From Pleurodeles waltl (Eukaryota; Chordata; Amphibia; Caudata; Salamandridae), in NCBI RefSeq assembly GCF_031143425.1, contig NC_090451.1, forward strand, positions 661,134,575 to 661,198,574: a stretch of DNA of 64,000 nt. The letters are read 5' to 3'. The notes under the pieces were generated by a model. The model was not told the origin of the DNA and made no database searches. It was given only the letters and a program-made list of their open reading frames with translations. This document shows positions 9,928-21,485 of the stretch, piece by piece. The stretch's first letter is position 1; each line of letters starts with the position of its first letter. The position numbers and the translations under genes were made by a program.

Positions 9928-11118
9928 CTATGCAAACAAATTTCTCAGAGACGCTTGTCCAACTTGAGCGTCTGCTCTGGCATCTGAGTCCAAAAAGTAA
10001 TGCCTAGTAAATGTATGTACAGACTTCCATGTAGCAGCCTTACAGATTTTAGAGATTGGAACATTATTAAGGAGGGCAGCAGTAGCCACTTTTCCTCTTG
10101 TCGAATAAGCCTTAGGCCTAGCCAATAACTGTTTGTTAGCCAAATGATATGCAGTGACAATACATGAAATTATCCATCTAGATATGGTTTGTTTTGAGGC
10201 TGCATCGCCTGTTCTCATATGACAGTAATTTACAAATAGGTGGTGAGATCGTCTAATCAAATTGGTCTTATCCAAGTAAACTTTTAGCACTCTTTTCAAA
10301 TCCAGAGAGTGCAAAGCTTTTTCTGCCGGAGTATCTGGATTGGGGAAAAAAGTTGGTAGTGAAATAGTCTGATTAATGTGAAAATCCGACACCACCTTCG
10401 GTAAGAATGATGGATGAGTTCGTAGAACCACTCTATTTTTATGGAAAACCGTGTTCGGTTCCTTGGAGGACAAAGCCTGAATTTCACTGGCCTTCCTCGC
10501 TGAAGTAATGGCTACGAGAAAAGCAGTCTTCCACGTAAGGTGTTGCAAAGAAGCTTTGTGGACAGGTTCGAAAGGAGGGCCCATGAGTCTAGATAATACT
10601 ATGTTTAGTTCCCATGGAGGAGAGGGTTTTCGAATGGGTGGAAAAACCTTCTTCAAACCTTCTAAGAAATCTTTGACTACTGGTCTTGTAAAAAAGGATT
10701 CCTGAGAAGGTGACTTACGATAGGCTGCAATGGCAGATAAATGTACCTTAATAGATGACACCTGCAGACCCGATTTTGCCAGATGGAGCAGGTAAGACAG
10801 TATGACCTCCTCCTGAGCCAGTATAGGATTCTGACCTTGCTGACGACACCATATGTAGAACCTCTTCCACTTGAACGTGTAAGAACGCCGCGTGGAAGGC
10901 CATCTGGACTCCCTTAAGATGTTCAGGCACTCCTGCGAGAGCCCTAGATGCCCATACTGCAGGAATTCAGGAGCCATGCTGTCAAGCTCAGAGAGGGAAG
11001 GTTGGGGTGAAGTATCCTGCCGCCCAACCTGCAAAGGAGATCCGGTCTGCACGGCAGCCTCCTGTGCGGTTGTTCTGATAGGTTGAGGAGATCCGTGTAC
11101 CAGAACTGACGAGGCCAT
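9928..11118 (-). CDS. DIRS copy B tyrosine recombinase (396 aa, open frame)
   Basis: Tyrosine recombinase expected to integrate the circular cDNA. The N-terminal SAM-like domain (about residues 50-160) includes STRRSYTFKWKRFYIWC and HLSAIAAYRK. The catalytic domain follows with arginine I in SARKASEIQAL (about residue 210). The second box reads A-Y-S-T-R (about residue 336), and the nucleophile tyrosine sits in TRHYFLD near the C-terminus. The usual HxxR histidine is Tyr here, while copy A keeps His, so activity may be reduced or lost. The start at 11118 lies just inside the end of the RT region and overlaps it in another frame. No stop interrupts the frame. Confidence 0.85.
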   Translation of the reverse strand: MASSVLVHGSPQPIRTTAQEAAVQTGSPLQVGRQDTSPQPSLSELDSMAPEFLQYGHLGLSQECLNILRESRWPSTRRSYTFKWKRFYIWCRQQGQNPILAQEEVILSYLLHLAKSGLQVSSIKVHLSAIAAYRKSPSQESFFTRPVVKDFLEGLKKVFPPIRKPSPPWELNIVLSRLMGPPFEPVHKASLQHLTWKTAFLVAITSARKASEIQALSSKEPNTVFHKNRVVLRTHPSFLPKVVSDFHINQTISLPTFFPNPDTPAEKALHSLDLKRVLKVYLDKTNLIRRSHHLFVNYCHMRTGDAASKQTISRWIISCIVTAYHLANKQLLARPKAYSTRGKVATAALLNNVPISKICKAATWKSVHTFTRHYFLDSDARADAQVGQASLRNLFA

Positions 11119-12725
11119 TGCGGGGCTATGAGAATCATTCTGGTGCTGGATCTGTAGAGTTTATCACAGCTGGTATGAGGGGAATCAGTGGAAAGGAGTA
11201 GAGAAATATCCCTGAGAAGTCGATCAACAGGACATTCCCTCGAGACCCCGGACGGTAGAACCTGGACGCGAAGTCTGGGCATTTCTTGTTTTCCTCGTCT
11301 GCGAAGAGATCTAACTGAGGCCGACCCCATTGAACGAAGATGTCTTCGACCTCGTTGTGAAGAACCCAATCGTGGGCGTCCTTGAGGGTTCTGCTTAGGA
11401 AGTCCGCCTCCACGTTTTGCTGCCCTGGTAGGTGAATTGCTGTAAGAGACATTCCCCTCGCTAAGAGCCAATGGCAAATGGCCTGAGACTCCTGAGGTAG
11501 GGGCAGGGATTTCGTTCCTCCTTGTTTCTTCAGATAATACATTGTTGTCATATTGTCCGTTTGTACTAGGAGAGATTTCCCCTGAATCGATGGAGCAAAA
11601 GGCTTGAGAGCCAGATGAACTGCTCTGAGCTCCAGCAGGTTGATGTGGTACTCTCTTTCTTTGTTGGACCACAGGCCCTGGGCTTGAAGGGAACCCAGAT
11701 GAGCTCCCCATCCCTGAAGTGATGCATCCGTTACCAGAGTGTCGGACGGGATCGGCTGATGAAAAGTAACTCCTACCGATTGTTGTGCTCCTATCTGAAG
11801 AAGCATTCTGTCCTCCCAGTGGCCTGTGTGCTGGTTCCAGTTGTTCCCCAGAACCTCTTGAAGAGGCCTCATATGCAATCTGGCATTCGGGACAATGAAA
11901 ATGCAAGTGACCATGGAGCCCAACAGAGATGTCACCTGATGGGCCGTAGGTGCGTGGGAACTCAGAAGGTCTTGACACTTCCTCTTTATTGATAAGTCGT
12001 TCCTCCGAAGGATACACTCTTTCGAGCTCTGTATTCAGTATTGCTCCCAGGTAGTGGAGGGTTTGTGTTGGGATGAGGGTGGACTTTTGGAAGTTGACTT
12101 GTAGACCTAGAGATCTGAAAACACTGGGCACAATGTCCAGATGGTTTTTCCCCTGCTCCAGAGAGGAGGCTTTCAGTAGCCAGTCGTCTAGGTATGGATA
12201 AATGAAGATTTTCTGCTTCCTTAAATGCGCCTGTACCGTTGCTACACATTTGAAGAAAATGCGAGGGGCAGATTTTAGGCCGAAAGGAAGCACCTTGAAT
12301 TGATAGTGTTGGGAGGCTATCAGGAATCGTAGGAATTTCCGATGTTTGGGAATGATCGGGATATGAAAATACGCATCTTGCAGGTCTATGGAGCACATCC
12401 AGTCTCCTCGATGCAGTTGAGGGAAAATCTGGTGGAGAGCCAGCATCCTGAACTTTTGCTTCTTTATGTACCTGTTCAGTAGCCTTAAGTCTAGAATCGG
12501 TCTGAAAACTCCTTCTCGACCCTTCTTTGCTACCAGAAAATAGCGGGAGTACACCCCTTTCCCTCTGTGTGCGACTGGAACCTTTTCTATTGCTTTTTTC
12601 TGTAAAAGAGCATGAGCCTCTTTGCGTAATAAGCTCATGTGAGCCGGTATGCATTTGGTTGGTGGCAAGTGAGGAGAAGGTTGTCGGAAAAGAAGAGAGT
12701 ACCCATTCTCTACAATGTTCAGCAC
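10944..12725 (-). pseudogene. DIRS copy B reverse transcriptase-RNase H, frameshifted
   Basis: The RT part (12725 to about 11990) is intact: DLQDAYFHIPI, LPFGLKSAPR and YLDDWLLKA. At about 11990 copy B lacks 2 bp relative to copy A (YPSEERL context), so RNase H (TDASLQGWGAHLG, QTDNMTTMYYLK, LPGQQNVEADFLSR) is read from 11935-11135 in a second frame. The C-terminal methyltransferase-like block (LIAPQWPRQFWYTDLL) returns in the first frame near 11165-10944. One long 593-aa frame spans the interval, but its middle is out-of-frame nonsense. Non-functional RT polyprotein. Confidence 0.86.
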
Positions 12726-12819
12726 CCATTTGTCTTTTGTTATGCCACGCCACTTGTGAATGAACGCTGTGATCCTTCCCCCAACCAGAGTGGTGCACGG
12801 TGTTAAGGTAAGCGAATCC

Positions 12820-14926
12820 TCATTGTTTTGCAGGAGCTTTGTGGGTAGACTGCTGAGGTCTGCTTGACCCTCGGTCTCTTGTGGCTTTACGAGACTGGAA
12901 GAGTGGACGCCCTTGTTTCTGTTGTGGCCTCTGGGACCAATGAGGGGTTTGAACCCTGTCGTAAGGCCTATATCTTCGCCTGAAGTATTTCCTTCTCTTG
13001 AGGCCCACCGCCCTCATGGTGTCCACCTCCGCCTTCATACGTGCCATCTCCTCATCTGTGTGGGTTCCAAAAAGCGAGTTTCCGTTGAACTGAAAGTTTA
13101 GGATACGCTGCTGCGCTTCCTGCTTCAATCCTGTGAGTCTTAGCCAGGAAGACCTTATCGCACAAACCCCATGTGCCCAACCATGTGCTGCTAAGTCTGC
13201 ACCATCTGCTGCCGCACTGACGACCTGACTGGAGACCAGACTTTCCTCCTGAAGGATCTCTTGAAAATCCTGCCTGTAGTCTCTAGGCAGCTTTTCTGTG
13301 AACCTGATCAGCGAGTCCCAGAGTGACTGGTTGGATCTGCCTAGGAGTGCGGAGGCGCTGGAAACCCTCATCATGGAAGCCGACGTGCCACACATCTTCC
13401 TCCCCAGAGAGTCCAGGTGTCTACTCTCCTTGTCCGGTGGAACCATGGAGGATGATGCCACTGAGTGCGTCTTCCGGGCTGTGGCTAATATGACTGAGTC
13501 CGGTGGCGGATCAGTCCTGAGAAACAAAGGATCTTGATCAGGTGCCTTGTATTTCTTTAAGATCCTAGCAGGAGCTGATCTGAGGTTGGCTGGTGCTAAA
13601 AAGGTGTCCATGGTTGGTTGTAGAAGACCAGGCACCAGCGGTAACAATTTCTTTGAAACCGCCCTGTGTTTCAGGGTTTCAAAGATTACGGATGAGGACG
13701 TTGAAGGCTCCGGGACCTCAATATTCAGCTTTTGTTATCCCCTGAGAAGCACCTCGTTAAAAGTTGTGATGTCGTCCACCGGGGAAAATCTAGCTGGTGG
13801 AGAATCCGTTAGGGTCGGGGAGTACCCTCTTACTGAAGACCTCGACGATGTGGACCAAGAAGGAGACCTTCTGTGACGGCGTGATCGTAATCTGGATCTT
13901 CTCTGGGAGCGTGACCTGCTCCGAGATGTTTTTAGAAGCGTGTCGAGGCCTAGTGGCCGACTGGCAAGACGCAGCACGAGCCCGTTCTGTCCGCGCTGTT
14001 GGAGATGGTGTCCTCGGGAGAGAAGCCGAAGGTGAGTACATTCTCGAGTATTGTGAGTCTGGAGAAGCAGTCGTTTTATTAAGACTCTCCAACCACCTTG
14101 GCGATAAGTTGATGGGCGAGATGTGCCCAGATGATGCGACTCTCGACCGCCCAGACGAACCACTCCTTATGGAGACCGAAGGATTTGTTGGAGTGTTCTT
14201 ATCAGCCGGCGGTAGCCAACGCTCTTCTCCTTGTGAGATAGGCAACACTTGTGTCGACGTGGAAAGTTGCAACGATGTCGAAGGGAGTGCCACGGATTGC
14301 TCTGGTCTCGACGTCGAGCGCCTCGACGGTGACCGGTGTTCCCTTGACCACGACCTGCTTGACGTCGTGTGCCTCGCTGTCGAGTGATGGGCAGTCGACG
14401 GCGGATGTCTTTGCTCTCACCGTTGAGGCGATCTCGACGTCGTCTTCCGTGCCGTCGAGGGCTGTGAGGCCTTCGGCGAATGAGCACGACGGTGCTGGCT
14501 CGACGTCGATCGGTGGGTTGCCGTCGACGGAGATCTGCCCTTATGGTGGCCATGTACCTTCGACGTCGTATTCCTCGACGTCGGTCGGGTCGCCGTTGAC
14601 GGCGATCTATGATGATGTGACGGTGGCAGCGATGACGTCGACCAAACAGGTACCTTCCTACCTGCTGACGTCGATCTAGCCTGTCTCTCCTGAGAATGGC
14701 TTGTTGGCTGCCTGGGAAGCGAAGAGGACGATGTCTTCTGTCTCTCATGAAGACCATAAAGTCTGATCTTCTCCCTGTCATTCAGAGTTCTTCTTGACAT
14801 GTTCTTGCAGTGTCTGCAAGTGTCAGGGCAGGGACTCTGAGGTAAACACACAATGCAGAGTGAGTGTGGATCAGACTGGGCCTTCTTCTTCCCACAGGAA
14901 GGGCACTTCACAAAAAGAGAAGGCAT
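12820..14926 (-). pseudogene. DIRS copy B gag-like protein, broken
   Basis: Same layout as copy A. The Cys-rich N-terminus (MPSLFVKCPSCGKKK, CIVC, CRHC; 14926-14417) is followed by an Arg/Ser-rich centre in shifting frames (14293-13735). The C-terminal domain is open at 13647-12820 (LPLVPGLLQPTMDTFLAPAN to KAPAKQ). Unlike copy A it reads through the AAHGWAHGV position without a stop. At least two frame changes separate the N- and C-terminal parts. Antisense frames (13797-14679 plus) are shadows of the Ser/Arg region. Confidence 0.8.
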
Positions 14927-15079
14927 TTTCCAGTCAGGAAAAGAAATCCCTTGACTCAGACAAAGGTGTGATATGTCGAGTGAAGGTAGAAAAAAAACAC
15001 TGTTTTTAAATATTTTCCTGAGAAAAACTCAGGAAAACGGAGAGCTCAATGCTCCAGGATCCTCTCAGAAGAAGCCGGA

Positions 15080-15600
15080 AAAAAAAACACGGACCTAACT
15101 GTGAACCAACTGTCACCTCTCCTTCACCCCTGAGGCATGGTGGGATACTGGAGGTGCTCAGGGTCTTAAAGGCACGGTGCCAGAATTTTATGGTTCTCCT
15201 GTGTTAACCTGCATGCAGCCTATTGGCTAATAATGCTCCATTGTTTTCAATGTCGTTTTTTCTCTTTTTTTCACTGCTGTTGCTACTGCTTCTTTCCCTG
15301 GGCCCAGTTATGGGGCTTTGGAAAGTTTCTTCTCTTATTGTAATTTTGAAGGGGACTGTTTAAAAAAAACTCCATAAAAATAAAGCATTTTAGCCTGTTT
15401 ATGAATATAGCCTGCATTGCTGTTGTACACATGTATACATGAGTTTGGTATGAACATTTTCTACTAAAAATGCTATAGATATTTTTTTTGTGCATATTTC
15501 ATACTTGTACCTGTGTGTATTTTATGTATGCTCCGGGGTCCCCGCACGGGGGTGGGAATATTCAATGTTTGACTACTGATGAGGATCCCCTGGAAGAGAA
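15080..15600 (-). repeat. DIRS copy B, right inverted terminal repeat
   Basis: Inverse of 9115-9676. Includes AAATAAAGC at 15378, CTCCGGGGTCCCCGCACGG at 15531 and the terminal GGATCCCCTGGAAGAGAA. Sequence beyond 15600 no longer matches copy A's flank, so 15600 is the end. Confidence 0.9.
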
Positions 15601-17023
15601 AGGGGCTTTTATTTAAGCCTGACCTCAGCACTGCACTCGGTGCCCCACGTGAGCACCTGTTTTTGGTGTTTATTTGTTTTGTGTGTCGGCTGCAGTGCTG
15701 ATGTCGACAGAGAGGTGGCAGAGATTGGCGCTGTTCTTTAGATAGCCTCAATTCTGGCACCCAAGGGCCGCTCTGAACACCTCTATTCAGACATCTCACA
15801 GTGAAATAATCTCAAATCTCTAGAGGAGAAACACTTATGGTGGAGAAAGAGCTGCTAGCTTTGACACTGGAAGGACTTATTGCTGGTACAGAATTCACAA
15901 ATATTTGTCACCCCCCTTGAAAATATTGGTTTCTCTACTGGAACTTTGTACCAATTTGTCCTTGCTTTCTATTACAGATTTCCCACAGCTTCAGATGCAG
16001 CCTTCAGTGTCTCAGTGCTGCACTAATTCCTGAAGCATAGGAGCTGTCTACATATCTGTTTTGATTCTATTCAATTCAAGGTGCAATATTATAGTAAGTC
16101 ATGGATTTATATGATGTATAACAATGTAAATGTAAACTGGGGTTACTAAATCATGGAAATCCAAATGTAAGGAAACTTACTTTTAATTAAATAAACCTAA
16201 GTTCAGTAAGCAATATCATGTGTTGAAGACTGCATTATTTCTGCAGTAGAATATATGTTAACAAAGGGCAAACTGTCCCATATTAACTCCCTGCTGAAGA
16301 ATAGTTTTGTAACATACTATTACCAGAAAACACAGTTTTCATTAAGCACCATTCTATAGAGCCTGGCTGCATTTTATATATGTTCCTGAAAATGGTGTTT
16401 GAGAAAGGGAGGAGGAGAAGAGTGAAGAGACTATGAGCCCTGTCGAAAATCAACAGAACTGTATTTCAGGATTAAAATTGAATCTACACCTCCTATGCTT
16501 GTGGTGAAAAGGTATTTTGATTTGGTTTCTATGAAATGGTGAATGTCATTCATCTTGCAAAACTTCATTCAGCAATAACAGTATTTCATGAAATAGTTTT
16601 TCTACGAACACTTGCAACTGGGTTTGTAAGGTGTGTGTATATAACAGCAACGTTAAAGTTAAATGTGTTTCTTTCCACATACCTGAGGTGGATGTTAAGC
16701 AGTGGATTTAGGAATGATGCGGGGGAGGTAAGGACTGGAAGGAGCTTAAAATGTGTTCTTGTGCCTCTTCAGATCCTCAGTGCCTGCTAATCTGTCATAG
16801 TCTCAATTTAAAATGGTGGATCTAGCCCTTGTGCATTGCCCTTATGGTGCCTGGTGCTTCCTCACTCTAGCTAGTGTACGTTATGGGTAGCTGCTAAGAT
16901 TTGTTTGCATCACTTTTTGGATAAAAACCTCTTTGGGTGCTGAGTGTCATTAACACCCACTGAGAAATATCTAAGTTGTGTAATAATTCAGTTTACATAG
17001 TAACTGACAAGCCTTTGCCCTGC
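15601..17023. other. Spacer without recognisable gene
   Basis: AT-rich, apparently unique sequence. ORFs of 84-108 aa (15473-15799 minus, 16536-16790 plus) have no recognisable domain. No RNA gene or repeat seen. Confidence 0.5.
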
Positions 17024-20000
17024 TGTAGGAGGCTGGATTGGCTTGTAGTGAGTACCAAGGGGTACTTGCACCTTGCACCAGGCCCAGTTATCCCTTATTA
17101 GTGTATAGGGTGTCTAGCAGGATAGGCTGATAGATAATGGTAGCTGAGCAGAGCAGCTTAGGCTGAACTAGGAGACGAGTGAAGCTCCTACAGTACCACT
17201 TAGTGTCATATGCACAATATCGTAAGAAAACACAATACACAGTTATACTAAAAATAAAGGTACTTTATTTTTATGACAATATGCCAAAGTATCTCAGAGT
17301 GTACCCTCAGTGAGAGGATAGGAAATATACACAAGATATATATACACAATACCAAAAATATGCAGTATAGTCTTAGAAAACAGTGCAAACAATGTATAGG
17401 TACAATAGGATGCAATGGGGACACATAGGGATAGGGGCAACACAAACCATATACTCCAAAAGTGGAATGCGAACCACGAATGGACCCCAAACCTATGTGA
17501 CCTTGTAGAGGGTCGCTGGGACTAATAGAAAATAGTGAGGGTTAGAAAAATAGCCCACCCCAAGACCCTGAAAAGTGAGTGCAAAGTGCACTAAAGTTCC
17601 CCAAAGGACAAAGAAGTCGTGATAGGGGAATAAGGCAGGAAAGACACAAACCAACAATGCAACAACGATGGATTTCCAGTCGAGGGTACCTGTGGAACAA
17701 GGGGACCAAGTCCAAAAGTCACAAGCAAGTCGGAGATGGGCAGATGCCCAGGAAATGCCAGCTGTGGGTGCAAAGAAGCTTCTACTGGACAGAAGAAGCT
17801 GAGGTTTCTGCAGGAACGACAAGGGCTAGAGACTTCCCCTTTGGAGGACGGATCCCTCACGCCGCGGAGAGTCGTGCAGAAGTGTTTTCCCGCCGAAAGA
17901 ACACCAACAAGCCTTGCTAGCTGCAAATCATGCGGTTAGCGTTTTTGGATGCTGCTGTAGCCCAGGAAGGACCAGGATGTCGCAAATTGCGTCGGGAGAG
18001 AGAGGGGACGTCGAGCAAGACAAGGAGCCCTCTCAGCAGCAGGTAGCACCCGGAGAAGTGCCAGAAACAGGCACTACGAGGATGCATGAAACGGTGCTCA
18101 CCCGAAGTTACAAAAAGGAGTCCCACGTCGCCGGAGACCAACTTAGAAAGTCGTGCAATGCAGGTTAGAGTGCCGTGGACCCAGGCTTGGCTGTGCACAA
18201 AGGATTTCCGCCGGAAGTGCACAGGGGCCGGAGTAGCTGCAAAAGTCGCGGTTCCCAGCAATGCAGTCTGGCGTGGGGAGGCAAGGACTTACCTCCACCA
18301 AACTTGGACTGAAGAGTCACTGGACTGTGGGAGTCACTTGGACAGAGTTGCTGGATTCGAGGGACCTCGCTCGTCGTGCTAAGAGGAGACCCAAGGGACC
18401 GGTAATGCAGCTTTTTGGTGCCTGCGGTTGCAGGGGGAAGATTCCGTCGACCCACGGGAGATTTCTTCGGAGCTTCTAGTGCAGAGAGGAGGCAGACTAC
18501 CCCCACAGCATGCACCACCAGGAAAACAGTCGAGAAGGCGGCAGGATCAGCGTTACAGAGTTGCAGTAGTCGTCTTAGCTACTATGTTGCAGTTTTGAAG
18601 GCTTCCAGCGCGGTCAGCAGTCGATTCCTTGGCAGAAGGTGAAGAGAGAGATGCAGAGGAACTCGGATGAGCTCTTGCATTCGTTATCTAAAGTTTCCCC
18701 AGAGACAGAGACCCTAAATAGCCAGAAAAGAGGGTTTGGATACCTAGGAGAGAGGATAGGCTAGCAACACCTGAAGGAGCCTATCAGAAGGAGTCTCTGA
18801 CGTCACCTGGTGGCACTGGCCACTCAGAGCAGTCCAGTGTGCCAGCAGCACCTCTGTTTCCAAGATGGCAGAGGTCTGCAGCACACTGGAGGAGCTCTGG
18901 ACACCTCCCAGGGGAGGTGCAGGTCAGGGGAGTGGTCACTCCCCTTTCCTTTGTCCAGTTTCGCGCCAGAGCAGGGCTAAGGGGTCCCCTGAACCGGTGT
19001 AGACTGGCTTATGCAGAATTGGGCACATCTGTGCCCAAGAAAGCATTTCCAGAGGCTGGGGGAGGCTACTCCTCCCCTGCCTTCACACCATTTTCCAAAG
19101 GGAGAGGGTGTAACACCCTCTCTCAGAGGAAGTCCTTTGTTCTGCCATCCTGGGCCAGGCCTGGCTGGACCCCAGGAGGGCAGAAGCCTGTCTGAGGGGT
19201 TGGCAGCAGCAGCAGCTGCAGTGAAACCCCAGGAAAGGCAGTTTGGCAGTACCAGGGTCTGTGCTACAGACCACTGGGATCATGGGATTGTGCCAACTAT
19301 GCCAGGATGGCATAGAGGGGGCAATTCCATGATCATAGACATGTTACATGGCCATATTCGGAGTTACCATGGTGAAGCTACATATAGGTAGTGACCTATA
19401 TGTAGTGCACGCGTGTAATGGTGTCCCCGCACTCACAAAGTCCGGGGAATTGGCCCTGAACAATGTGGGGGCACCTTGGCTAGTGCCAGGGTGCCCTCAC
19501 ACTAAGTAACTTTGCACCTAACCTTTACCAGGTAAAGGTTCGACATATAGGTGACTTATAAGTTACTTAAGTGCAGTGTAAAATGGCTGTGAAATAATGT
19601 GGACGTTATTTCACTCAGGCTGCAGTGGCAGGCCTGTGTAAGAATTGTCAGAGCTCCCTATGGGTGGCAAAAGAAATGCTGCAGCCCATAGGGATCTTCT
19701 GGAACCCCAATACCCTGGGTACCTGAGTACCATATACTAGGGAATTATAAGGGTGTTCCAGTAAGCCAATGTAAATTGGTAAAATTGGTCACTAGCCTGT
19801 TAGTGACAATTTGAAAGAAATGAGAGAGCATAACCACTGAGGTTCTGGTTAGCAGAGCCTCAGTGAGACAGTTAGGCATCACACAGGGAACACATACATA
19901 TAGGCAACAAACTTATGAGCACTGGGGTCCTGGCTAGCAGGGTCCCAGTGACACATAACAAACATACTGAAAACATAGGGTTTTCACTATGAGCACTGGG

Positions 20001-20106
20001 CCCTGGCTAGCAGGATCCCAGTGAGACAGTGAAAACACCCTGACATACACTCACGAACAGGCCAAAAGTGGGGGTAACAAGGCTAGAAAGAGGCTACTTT
20101 CTCACA
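17024..20106 (+). mobile_element. Solo LTR, 3,083 bp, Gypsy-like family, 5-bp TSD
   Basis: Begins TGTAGGAGGCTGG and ends GCTACTTTCTCACA, the TG...CA ends of an LTR. CCTGC flanks it at 17019-17023 and 20107-20111, a 5-bp target duplication as made by Ty3/Gypsy integrases. No internal retroviral gene lies between or beside, so it is a solo LTR left by recombination. A polyadenylation-like AATAAA is at 17253. Orientation (plus) is inferred from this AATAAA and similarity to the LTR at 40654; it could be reversed. The ORFs inside have no domain. Confidence 0.85.
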
Positions 20107-20852
20107 CCTGCCTCTTACCTACAGCTGGGGCCTCAAGTGGTTGCATGTTTTGCCACATGGCTTCCTGTTTCCCTTGGGATGTCCCAAGGGGTGAACTGGC
20201 TGTAAGTACTTGTGTCAACTAAGAAGTGGAAGAGATTGGTCCGATATCTCACTTCTCGAGTTAAGGCATCTAAGAAAACCCTAGAGTGCCTTTATTGAGA
20301 GAGTGCACAGTCAAATGTCCTCCCTATAACCAGAAGTGACATCCTTGGAGTGGAGTAAACACTGGAGCCTTCAATACTGAAGAGTCTTTGAGTCTTGCTG
20401 TTGATACATTATTCTGATTAAGCACATTGACTTAGTGGAATCTATTCCAAAGGTTTGTACTAATTATCATAGCAAACTGAACCTAGTGGTTTAAGATTCT
20501 AACAGTTTGCATTTTACCGCAGCCTTCTTCAGCTGACCCGGTGTTGCTCAGTTGTCCATTCTGCTGTGTGAAGAATGTTTTTGCATCCAACACTGCCTGC
20601 ACCATAAAAGGTAAGTTATGGGTTCATAAAGTGTGCATGTTACATGCACCATACAAAAGTATGTTGCACGTGATCGTTTTTGTTATAGTAGGTTGGATCA
20701 GTGACTTCTGAGGTGGTGGCAGAATAGCACGAGTAAGACAAGAATGTGGTGAGGACTGGGGGTGGGCGGGACTTCGGAGGATAGAAAGTGTATCAAGAGG
20801 GAAGCGCAGCTTACTGTGCCATGAGAATACAGCTGAGCACTAACAGATTTAA

Positions 20853-20965
20853 GCATTTGGGAGCTGCATCATTCTTAAGAAGCCTACCACCCCACATGCA
20901 CACATACTGCATGTGTATGAATGTAGGGTTCTAGGCTTCCTAAGAATGTTGACGCTCCCAAATGC
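20853..20965. other. Long imperfect hairpin (miRNA-precursor-like or MITE relic)
   Basis: Arm 20853-20886 pairs with 20932-20965. The outer 12 bp (GCATTTGGGAGC / GCTCCCAAATGC) are perfect, then a 6-nt mismatch bubble, then 16 bp with one mismatch (ATTCTTAAGAAGCCTA). The 45-nt loop itself has a small palindromic ACATGCA...TGCATGTG. Size and bubble fit a pre-miRNA or a short foldback element; sequence alone cannot decide. Confidence 0.4.
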
Positions 20966-21316
20966 GGTAACATCTGCTTGCAAAGGGTGGCCCAGCACCT
21001 CAAGTTTCAAGGAGTGAAGATTACCAAAGGGGGTGTATGTATACATTTGTACCTGAAACATAAATTTAAAACCAGCTCACAAGGCAGTGCCCTGTGCATA
21101 CTCAATTTTTCTATTTACCTTTGATATACTGGCATGCGTGGGTTAGCTTTCTCTCCACTGTATGTTCAAAGGGGAAACATACCTGTTTGGTTTACAACAG
21201 AGAGTGGAGGAAACGTTTAAAGACTCTGTTAGCCTTATTTGATCATTTTGGATGTTTGAACATCTCAGGTGCTATAGCTACCCTCGCTCACTTTCTTCAT
21301 CTTGTTTTCTTGTAGG

Positions 21317-21430
21317 TGACTCTCTTTGCACAAAATGCCTCTTGGAAAAGACGTCTTTGGTGGCCAGACCTTTTCTCACTTCACAGTTTTATGCCAATGT
21401 AAAATAAAGTATTAAAATGAATTGTTGTCT
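21317..21430 (+). other. Possible 3'-terminal exon with polyadenylation signal
   Basis: A pyrimidine tract (CTTCATCTTGTTTTCTTGTAG, AG at 21315-21316) resembles a 3' splice site. AATAAA follows at 21403-21408 and a GT-rich element (TTGTTGTCTGTG) about 15 bp later. No coding frame is recognisable, so it could be the end of a host transcript, a non-coding RNA or chance. Confidence 0.25.
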
Positions 21431-21485
21431 GTGCTAATTCTGAGAGCGGGAAAGATTCCGGGGAGGGGTGCTCCTGTGAGTTAAT

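Larger units (their letters stand above)
9115..15600 (-). mobile_element. DIRS-type retrotransposon, copy B (full length)
   Basis: Both ends present. The left outer terminus begins AAGGATAAGTTACTTACCTG at 9115 and the right one ends GGATCCCCTGGAAGAGAA at 15600. Both are mirrored in the ICR at about 9752-9868. Inverted repeats are 9115-9676 and about 15080-15600. Coding order on the minus strand is gag, RT/RNase H, recombinase. It is the same subfamily as copy A, with similar proteins and an identical plan, but it keeps the recombinase core that copy A lost. Gag and RT are broken, so it could at most supply recombinase. Confidence 0.93.
20107..21485. other. Apparently unique DNA between solo LTR and satellite
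   Basis: No transposon signature found. Holds a hairpin (20853-20965) and a possible 3'-terminal exon (21317-21430), listed separately. The last 70 bp become C-rich toward the satellite. Confidence 0.5.

Noticed and set aside
17579..19391. Cluster of overlapping ORFs of 67-126 aa on both strands
   Set aside because: Inside the solo LTR; no RT, protease or envelope motif and several mutually overlapping frames.
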